Shown here: in pieces, positions 42,811-49,718 of the stretch | How the letters are laid out: each line of letters opens with the position of its first letter | Position numbering within the stretch: the stretch's first letter is position 1 | DNA from: Chara braunii | Lineage: Eukaryota; Streptophyta; Charophyceae; Charales; Characeae | Reading direction: 5' to 3' | Length of the DNA: 49,718 nucleotides | Assembly: GCA_003427395.1 (NCBI GenBank) | Contig: BFEA01000460.1 | Location: 1,091,616-1,141,333 of the forward strand | Made by a program: the position numbers and the translations under genes | Notes under the pieces: generated by a model | Told to the model about the DNA's origin: nothing | Seen by the model: the letters and a program-made list of their open reading frames with translations, nothing else | The model's database searches: none

Positions 42811-43497
42811 TTAGTAGAAAGATAGTAGGAGACCAGAGTGTTGGTCGCGAAGACGTCGAGGGCGTCGATGAGTGCGCTTTGGATGTGCGGAGGCGCCTGT
42901 CTGTCGTTGAAGAATGATATTAGAGGGATCAGTCTCATCCCCAGCAATCTCCTGATCCGGAGAAGGAGGAAGAGGGTCAGTCGGCTGAGTAGGAGCAGAT
43001 GTCCCAGCACGACGAATACGATCATATGCACGCACTAACATCCGTGCATGCTCTAACTGTTGGACGAGCTCCCAAGTAGCCTCCTTATTAGGATAACACT
43101 TCCAATGCACAGGGTACTCGATGCGTGGAAGGGTATCATCGGTAACTCAGCGAGATATGATGTCGAAAACAACAAACTCCTCATGACCGTCCACCATAAA
43201 AAGTGGAGGGCACTCATAAAGACGTCCGACGAAGTGCTCAGATAGTCTACGATAAGGACGCAGAAAATAGACGTGGTAAACATCGTGTACGCGGACCTGT
43301 CGAAGGTAATCAGGTAGCTTCTCACGGAAGCTGACCGGACTAGCGACAATATTAGGCGATGGTTTGAAGGATGCGGTATGGACCGAAGAAGTGATGCCTA
43401 ACTTCTGAAGCGTATCTACTTCGAGCTGCAAGTGGCGTGCGTCGATAAGCACATCGTCACCGACTTTGAATGGATGATCCATTTGTGATCGGTTCAC
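42811..43497 (-). pseudogene. Integrase C-terminus and chromodomain of element 4
   Basis: Read in one frame with a single TGA (43,147-43,149). It opens HPFKVGDDVLIDARHLQLEV and continues PSPNIVASPVSFREKLPDYL, VYHVYFLRPYRR (the usual integrase tail), then the chromodomain: EEFVVFDIISR, EYPVHWKCYPNKEATWELVQ, LEHARMLVRAYD. Aromatic residues of the methyl-lysine cage region (F, W and W of ...VHWK...ATWE) are present. Chromodomains direct such elements to marked chromatin. The C-terminal tail is Pro/Ser-rich. Apart from the stop in the domain it is well conserved. Confidence 0.85.
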
Positions 43498-43499
43498 TC

Positions 43500-44575
43500 A
43501 TGAGGCCATGCGAGTCTGGGAGTCAACTAGACTCTCGTGTGTGCGCTTCATAATCGCCGTCATGTGAGCGATTCAGTCGTCAAGCGCTGGATAACAAGTG
43601 TATGAGCGCATAGGAAATCCGCGGGTACGGTAGGGTGGTAGCCGAGGTCGCAATAGAATGACGACATCCCCGTGGTTGGCGAAATGACGTGATTATACGC
43701 AACCTCCACGTGGGCTAAATGTAAGTCTCTTTACTGGTCATCCCTAATAAACTTTCGGAGGAGATTACTAAGAGTTTTATTGGTGAACTCAATCTGACTT
43801 CGTTTGAGGGTGGTAAGATGATGAGAAACGAAGCTGGGATCCGTACACCTTGTGTAGGCATCGCTGGAATGTGTTGGTAAAGCGCGGGTCACAGTCGGAG
43901 ATGATGCTGTGACAGTCCTAAGCCATGATCTTTCACGACTCGGTCGAAGATGATGTCAACGATCTCATGAGCACTAATGTGATAGCGGCACGAGATAAAA
44001 CATGCACGTTTCGTAAACTGATCGACGACAACCACGGTAGCATCATGACCATACTAAGTGGGTGGAAGGAGGGGACCAACAAAATCCATCTAGATGGACT
44101 GCCAACGACCCTTGGGTATGGGTAGGGGCTGAAGTAACCCATGCGGAAGGTGATTTGCACTCTTCACCTCCTGGCAGTTAGGACACTCCTAAACGTAGGC
44201 TTTGATGAAGTCCTTGGACTTCGGTCAGACGTATAGGCGGCAAACACGAGCCAGCTTCTTGCGGAAGTCCATATGACGGGCAACTGCCTGGCCATGGGAC
44301 TCTGCTACGGCCTGACCGCAAAGCTGTCCGGTAGAGAAAACGCAGATACGTGGTTCTAGCTGACCAGATCTGCCATGCCAGTACACGAGACCCTTTTCAT
44401 TAAGAGAGTATGAAGGAACGGTCTTGCCACTTCGCAGTGTCGCCTCGATGACGCGAGAATTCGGACAATGACGGTACTGAGTGCGATATGTGTCGATCAC
44501 TGACTGATCAACAATTGTGGTAAAGATAGCGGCAAGATGGATGGGCTCCTGATTGTGATCAGGACGGCGGGACAA
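43500..44575 (-). pseudogene. Integrase core of element 4 (broken)
   Basis: From the minus strand: a frame 44,575-44,225 links RNase H (MSRRPDHNQEP) to the zinc region, then RLYV, stop, PKSKDFIKAYV, stop, ECPNCQEVK with the CXXC of the HHCC finger. The core follows with stop before MDFVGPLLPPTQYGHDATVV (first Asp, about 44,090), VVVDQFTKRACFI, then DCDPRFTNTFQ (second Asp, about 43,880) in a new frame. Where HPQT-D-GQTE is expected, a short deletion near 43,800 shifts the frame and changes the Asp-Gly, although a Glu codon survives in the next frame. At least five stops and two frameshifts are visible. Confidence 0.8.
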
Positions 44576-44579
44576 GGCA

Positions 44580-46331
44580 TCGGCGGTGGGGTTCGTTTCA
44601 CCCTTTATAGGTTGAGTGGTGAAATTGAACTCAAATAAATCACGCCACCAACATGTCTATCGAAGGGAAAGTTTGGGCTTCATAAGAAAAATCGTGACAA
44701 CTGAGTTGTGCCTACGCACAGTGAAGGCGCTGAAGGGCGCTCCGTGTAGATAATGACGCCAATGTCGGGTAGCATAAATTATTGCGAAAACCTCATTTTC
44801 ATTGGGAGTGTAGTTTTTCTCAACAGATAATACATGACGGGAGTAGAAAGCGATTGGGTAATCCCCGACATGAACTTTGAAAGTCCCATCCTCCACGATG
44901 GTCGGGGAGTAAGTGATGGGAGGACTGTCAATGGAGTGAAGTGGTAGGAGGATAGGCGTGAGTCGAGAAGCAGTGTCAGCAGAAAAGGGGGGAAGTGAGG
45001 AACATGGGGATAAGGTGAATCCGAAGAACATGGAAACACTTGAGAGAGTACAACTCCTACTGCAAAATCTGACGCATAAGTGGTGACGATGAAAGGGAGA
45101 CGAAGAACCGGCGAACAAGTCACCGCCTTCTTGAGGGCACGAAAGACGTCCTCACAGAGAGGTCCAAAACCATGGCGGGTTCTTTTAGAGGAGGAAGGAG
45201 CTACCATAAATAAAATAAAATAAAGGTCTTCATGAAATTACTATAGTAATTATTGAGTCCTAGGAAACTGTGAAGCTGCTTGCTGGATGTGGGGACGGGC
45301 CACTCTGCAATAGCAATGATCTTCGCACTCATCCATGAGGAGAGCCTGATCAGACACATGGTGTTTTAGGAACTCCACTTTGCGCTAGGCAAAGCGACAC
45401 TTGCTGAGCTTGACATAGAAGTCATGCTTGCGTAAGCACTGTAGGACATTGTGGAGTTGTCTGAGATGGTCTTCTAAGGTACAACTGTAAACCAAAATGT
45501 CGTCTAGGTATATGAGAACGTATTGTTTAAGGATGTCCCTGAAGATATCGCTCATCGCCAGTGGCGGGCGCATTGGTAAGGTTGGATGGCATCACCGTGA
45601 ACTCGTAGTGGCCAAAGCGCACGAAAGGAGGTCTTCAGTTGGTCCTTTGCGACAATCCGGATCTGGTGGTAATCGCTACGAAGATCGATCTTCATGAAGA
45701 GGCGTTTGTCTGCCAGATGGTCAAACATCTCATCCGCACGAGGCATGGGACAGTTGTTCTTAACCGGGTAACGGTTAAGGCCACGGTAGTCAATGCAAAG
45801 GCAAAGAGTTCTGTCCGCTTTGCGAGCAAAGAGGACAGGTGCAACCCAATGGGACTTAGTGGGTTTAATGAAACCCAGTCGAAGGAGCTCCGTAAGTTGA
45901 TGCCTTAGTTTCGCTGCCTTTGGAATCGAGAGTCGGTAGGATGACTGACGGTGGACACGATAGTTAGGCACGAGTCGGATAAAATGGTCAACGTCCATCG
46001 GAGAGATCTCGCTGTATGAGAAATACGAGGGGGAAACGTCGCAGTACTCTCGAATCAGATCGTGAACGGCAGACTCTAAGTCGGTCGTGAACTAAGTGAG
46101 TTCCTCAACGTATGTATCGACACAAGACATATGTGTGGACTCGACAATGAACGATGTAGGGACCCGGGATGTCGAGGGGGTATCCGCAGGCTGAAGGGTG
46201 GATGTAGAGACGGGAAACATGAAGATGGACGAACGGTCAGGGGGATCGAGCTCCAAAGAGATGAGCTCAACCTCTGAACAAAGTGGATCATAGTGAAAAA
46301 AATTCATGGCGTTTGCTGAGTAGAACGTCAC
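44580..46331 (-). pseudogene. Reverse transcriptase-RNase H of element 4
   Basis: From the minus strand: [60 protein letters not shown] and MKIDLRSDYHQIRI (45,998-45,670), then a frameshift near 45,610. The palm continues DIFRDILKQYVLIYLDDILV with YLDD at 45,510-45,499. FLGLNNYYSNFMKTF (about 45,260) is followed by a small AT-rich TTATTTTATTTT-type expansion and a stop. RNase H shows PFIVTTYASDFAVGVVLSQ: the first catalytic Asp is Tyr (codon 45,078-45,076, GAT to TAT). Later parts (FYSRHVLSVEKNYTPNENEV, HWRHYLHG) are in a third frame. Confidence 0.85.
45237..45250. repeat. 14-bp palindrome inside pol
   Basis: ATTACTATAGTAAT is a perfect palindrome but simply encodes the conserved NNYYSN of the RT thumb on the minus strand, so it needs no other explanation. 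Confidence 0.8.
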
Positions 46332-46490
46332 GTCTTCCTGACATATGAAGAAGACGACGCAGGATGTTCACGTGTCTCGTGAGTAGCTCTTGGCGAGTCT
46401 AAAGAATGTTCAAATCCATGAAAGATGACACAACATCATCGTGAGTTGCCATCTGAGCGCTATAATGAGTTGTGCGAAGGGCGCGACGCG

Positions 46491-48602
46491 TCAAAAGTCT
46501 TGAAGGGGAAGGACTAGATGTGGCGGTCTGTTGGGGCAAACGGTACCTCGATAGTCGGTGAGGAAGAGGAAACTGCGTTTGTCGTGTCCTGAGGATCCTC
46601 TGGTAGAGTAGCCAAAGGGGCAAACCGCGACTCGGTGGTCGGGAAGCCGGCTACGTGCGATGCCTCGACGGTACACTATCATGATACCGTGGCTAGCTGG
46701 ATGAAACCGGCCGGATGGGGCCGGGAGGGGACTGAGATCGGTACAGACGAGAAATGTCAGCATAGTGTCGATCGAGGGCGTCATGGTATGGACACCGTCA
46801 TAAGATGTGTCCATCTTGGCAGCAACGAAGGCAACCACGACGGGCCCCGAGGGTGGCGCGCTCCTCAGGGGAGAGCTCCGTGAGGAGGGATGAAACCCTG
46901 CGGGAGGTCTATCTGAGGGACTACGAACGTGCGGGCCCGCTTGTGCAACCCGACTACACATTCGACCCATGACGAACATCGCCATCTACAAACAGTCGGC
47001 CACCGAGATGGTGTCGTGATCCAAGTTGTACTGGATGACGTCTCGAAGCTCGAGGTTTTCGGGGCCATTCCCAAAGGTGGGGACAAACTCATCTGAGGCA
47101 TCCTCGCCATACTCGATAGAATTGTAGCGCCAAGAAAATTGCGCTTCAGGCCAAGCTGGTCGGCAAAAGCGGCAAAAGCGGCCGGTAAAAGAGCATCGAC
47201 CGTGAGTAGTGCCACGTGACTGGGTGACGGCGGCGGATCGTGAAGAAGATGGGGTGTCAGAGAAGTGACTCCGCATCTTCTCGTACTAGCAAGCAACCTT
47301 GTAGGCCTTCTCTGTGGAGGCGAACGTCTGTCGCCAAAGCTCGATGCGGTAGTTACTCGGAAGACTGACGAGGAACCTGTTGGTCAGAAGGACCTTAGGT
47401 AGCAGTGCCTCATTGCAAATGAGGCGGGCGTCTTGAAACACCCGAATGTGACGCTCGAGGTCTGCTGGTGTGGAGGACCCATGCCACTGCCTCTGGGTGA
47501 CCCAATCTAAGGTGTCGGCCGCGTCGTGTAGAGTGCCATAGCGGTGATGAAGGAACGCGGTGAACTTTGTGCGAGTACGATAGGTATAGTAGTTCTTCCA
47601 TGCAGAGAACACGCTGCCTCACAATCTACTTGCGAGCATAGAGCACCACAAGTCCTGACTAGTGGTTGTGAGTGTTATCGTACGTGTGGCAGCCTGCAAC
47701 CAATGCGACACACACGAAGTGTACCATCGTAGTCGAGTATATTCGACAGACGCACAAGGGGGGGACCGTTTTGCTGACCATGAGGGGAGAGAGGTTGATT
47801 GGCTTGCACTGCGGGGACAAATGTCGCGGCCGGTGCAGGGGTGGAAGTGATGGAAGGCTGTAGGTCGGGGCTGCTAGTGGAAGGTCCAGTAGAGGTAGAG
47901 GTCACGGTCTCAGCCATCTGTGGCGGAGTGGCGAGGAAGAAAGGTAGAGGGGGAGGAGCAGGTCGAGGGAAACGAGCCTGCAAGGCAGAAGTGGGAGAGG
48001 CGGTATAAGAAGAAGAAGGGTGAGAAGGATGTGAAGGGTGGGGCTTTCTCAGGGTGAGAATCTCCACCTGGAGCTGCACCACGGTGGCCTATAAGGTAGC
48101 CACTCGCTAGGTCTGCGGGATCGGAGGTGGAGGAGACGGAGAGGGTACCCTAGCGGGAGGAGTAACGAACTGTAGGGAACCGTGAGGTGGGAGTGAGGAG
48201 ATGAGGGGGGGAGGGACGGCTCCGGGCCGTAGTGAGGGGACCGAAGCGGGAAGTTGATAAGCTATACCGGGATGAGTAGATAAACTGCTTAGCCAGATAC
48301 CGTATCTGGGCAGCAACACCTATGGTAGTGGCCAAAGCCTGGGGAAAGCACCAAGAAGAGCTCTTGATGCGGTGAATTTCAAGAGCGAGCGCATTGACTT
48401 GCGCTTCCAAGGGTGCAAGCACATCGAGTCGCGCTTCCAAAGGTGCAAGGAGGGACACAAGAACAACTCAAAAGTTCATGGGGTCCATAAAGGTCTGACC
48501 CTGGACCATCGGGTGGGTGGGTGCCTAAGAGGTGGAGGGCGCCGTGACGATCTCCTCAAGTGTAGTCCCGTCCGTGGGCGGTGGACGTATGGGGGTAGAC
48601 AT
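46491..48602 (-). pseudogene. gag: gag of element 4 (broken)
   Basis: Begins MSTPIRPPPTDGTTLEEIV (ATG at 48,602-48,600 on the minus strand), interrupted by a stop at 48,525. A helical stretch (LLAPLEARLDVLAPLEAQVN) and Pro/Ser-rich linkers follow. The capsid-like part is the frame 47,612-47,286: TKFTAFLHHRYGTLHDAADT, WVTQRQWHGSSTPADLERHI, LLPKVLLTNRFLVSLPSNYR. The nucleocapsid knuckle (about 46,835-46,790) reads C-L-R-C-C-Q-D-G-H-I-L-stop-R-C, a CX2CX4HX4C with a TGA where an aromatic residue is usual. The region 46,490-46,332, where protease should be, shows no retropepsin motif. Confidence 0.75.
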
Positions 48603-48820
48603 GGTGGGAGGTGGAGAAAGAGGTGGGGAAAGAGATGAGTTGGTGATGCCCCCCCATGGGATCAAAAATATGCCAAGAGGAAAGAGATACCAAGAGAAGC
48701 ACACTAAGTTTAAAAAAATGCCACAATTTATAATTTTCAAAAAAATAAATAAAGAAATAAAGAAACGAGAAAGTGGAGGAGAATGAAAAGAAGACAAAGT
48801 TTGGAATTTTCAAAAAAAAA

Positions 48821-49024
48821 TCGGCAACATTTCGTTACCTGCATGAGGTCAAAGTGTACCGTCAAGAAGAATGACTAAGTAGAATGGGAAACTGTGACCA
48901 GCACTTCGCTACCCCTAAGAGCTCGGCAACATTTCGTTACCTCCACGAGGTCAAAGTGTACCGTCAAGAAGAATGACTAAGTAGAATGGGAAAATTTAAC
49001 CAGCACTTCGCTACCCCCAAGGGG
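48821..49024. repeat. 102-bp tandem repeat, two copies
   Basis: Units begin TCGGCAACATTTCGTTACCT at 48,821 and 48,923 and end near CACTTCGCTACCCC. Only about ten differences are seen between the copies. Could be repeats in the 5' LTR of element 4, since they lie just upstream of its gag. Confidence 0.85.
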
Positions 49025-49059
49025 TCAAAATGTGCTAAAAAGCAGGGTTACCAGCCCGT

Positions 49060-49093
49060 ACGTACGGAGGCCCCCGGACGGACCTCCGTACGT
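49060..49093. repeat. Perfect 11-bp hairpin
   Basis: ACGTACGGAGG and CCTCCGTACGT flank a 12-base loop. It is placed between the 102-bp and 190-bp repeat families in a short GC-rich island. Confidence 0.75.
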
Positions 49094-49157
49094 TCAGGCC
49101 TTCAGGGTTCCCTACGGGGTCCGAACCCGATGGCGTTCGGCCCCCGCCAAAAATTAT

Positions 49158-49507
49158 TTCGGGGCCTAAAACTATATTTTTTTTTCTGATTTTTTTTAAC
49201 GAGTTCTCTATAACGTGAGGTACATGCCTATAAATTTTCAAGTCATTTGGCTTAGCCAAATAAGAATTAAAAATTGCCAAAGATGGCGGTGTCAAAACGT
49301 GCTCGCCCACGTTTTTTTTCACTTTTTACTTTTTGTTTTCACTTTAATTCGGGGTCTAAACAATTTTATTATTTTTTGAAACTTTTTTGGTGGGTTTTGT
49401 ATTATGTGAAGTACACATCTGTAAATTTTCAGGGCATTTAGCTATGCCAAAAAAAATGAAAAATCGCCCAAGATGGCGGTGTCGAAAACATTCTCGCGCA
49501 CTCACTA
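49158..49507. repeat. 190-bp AT-rich tandem repeat, two copies
   Basis: Units start TTCGGGGCCTAAA (49,158) and TTCGGGGTCTAAA (49,348). Later common phrases are GTAC.T...T.TAAATTTTCA, CATTT.GCTTA/GCTAT..CC and CAAGATGGCGGTGTC, in the same order and spacing. The T-rich middle of the units is diverged. Confidence 0.8.
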
Positions 49508-49718
49508 AATATAATTCTCTTTTTACTTTTATTTATTTTTATTATTAGTATTTGTTCTGTGTATTTTTTTTTTTTTTCAAATTTGGTAAGGAATTCGGAC
49601 GTATTGCTCAAGCAAATCTTGTTTAATTTATTTTTCTCCATAACATATCTTTTTTTCATATTTTTTTGAATTTGTTTTTTTGATTTTTTTTTTTTGATTT
49701 TTTTTTTTTTTTTTTTTT

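Larger units (their letters stand above)
42632..48605 (-). mobile_element. Gypsy element 4: chromovirus, reverse strand, degenerate
   Basis: A fourth Ty3/gypsy element read right to left: gag start at 48,602, zinc knuckle near 46,810, RT 46.0-45.4 kb, RNase H 45.1-44.6 kb, integrase 44.6-43.5 kb and chromodomain to 42.8 kb. The left (3') boundary lies between 42,632 and 42,810, where no LTR is seen, so the 3' end is truncated or the LTR too diverged. A 5' LTR upstream of gag (>48.6 kb) is not demonstrable; a weak PBS-like TGGTATCTC occurs on the minus strand near 48,689. It is antiparallel to and abuts the interrupted protease of element 3, suggesting insertion into that element. Confidence 0.85.
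48606..49718. other. AT-rich end of window with tandem repeats
   Basis: Upstream side of element 4. No gene is supported; frames here are products of T- and A-runs. Contains a 102-bp tandem repeat, an 11-bp hairpin and a 190-bp tandem repeat (listed). The last 140 bases are mostly poly-T, which may be an assembly end in low-complexity DNA. Confidence 0.6.

Noticed and set aside
48680-48700. Minus-strand PBS TGGTATCTC for element 4
   Set aside because: Only the first seven bases match the site used by the other elements and no LTR end or second LTR supports it; mentioned only as a weak hint.
1-49718. CRISPR arrays, bacterial operons, rRNA genes
   Set aside because: No regularly spaced identical repeats, no tightly packed co-directional genes with ribosome sites and no rRNA-like core sequence were seen. 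Content is that of a eukaryotic nuclear genome.

Overview
This looks like a nuclear window from a green-lineage eukaryote, most likely a streptophyte alga of the Chara type. The direct evidence is a set of Ty3/gypsy retrotransposons with chromodomain-like integrase tails, primer-binding sites of the plant initiator-Met type (TGGTATCGGAG), a nuclear copy of plant-type mitochondrial nad4, intron-like GT..AG signals and very low gene density. The genus is inferred from the look of the gag N-terminus at 5.3 kb and was not tested by any search. No intact protein-coding gene is visible. Almost everything recognisable is a decayed mobile element with stops and frameshifts.

Layout. 1-0.67 kb: a scrap of gypsy integrase tail. 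0.67-3.2 kb: unassigned, with diverged repeats. 3.24-11.67 kb: gypsy element 1 on the + strand, with two LTRs about 96% identical by hand count, PBS, long GA-rich leader, broken gag and broken pol that has lost the reverse-transcriptase YxDD box. 11.67-18.9 kb: mostly non-TE-like sequence with splice-like signals; a candidate 5'UTR intron at 12,820-12,910 is followed by a short first coding exon resembling a plastid transit peptide, the only plausible host gene start. 18.92-26.72 kb: gypsy element 2 (+), same architecture, YLDD present but protease and RNase H catalytic positions changed. 26.7-32.1 kb: AT-richer unassigned DNA with a coiled-coil ORF, a long near-perfect hairpin, very young tandem duplications and the nad4 fragment.

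32.2-35.3 kb: remnants of a non-LTR (LINE-type) element ending in a degenerate APE-type endonuclease domain. 35.79-36.74 kb: a 949-base assembly gap flanked on both sides by copies of a CG-rich palindromic motif. 37.4-42.6 kb: gypsy element 3 (+), with PBS, gag with a CCHC knuckle and protease. About 42.7-48.6 kb: gypsy element 4 on the - strand, with gag, RT, RNase H, integrase and a clear chromodomain, lying directly against or inside element 3. 48.6-49.7 kb: AT-rich DNA with two tandem-repeat families.

How it fits together. The four LTR elements share one gag-PR-RT-RNaseH-IN plan, and elements 1 and 2 also share a conserved leader block just before gag. All have lost coding integrity, so none could move on its own. 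The most useful leads are the conserved leader block, the recurrent GCCATAGC palindromic core, the gap-flanking palindrome, the 29.7-kb hairpin, the mitochondrial insert and a pair of diverged coding-like repeats of unknown type at 27.9 and 32.2 kb. I found no convincing new biological system. N bases (19256, 19295, 19309-19310, 23584, 23594 and the large gap) limit some calls.
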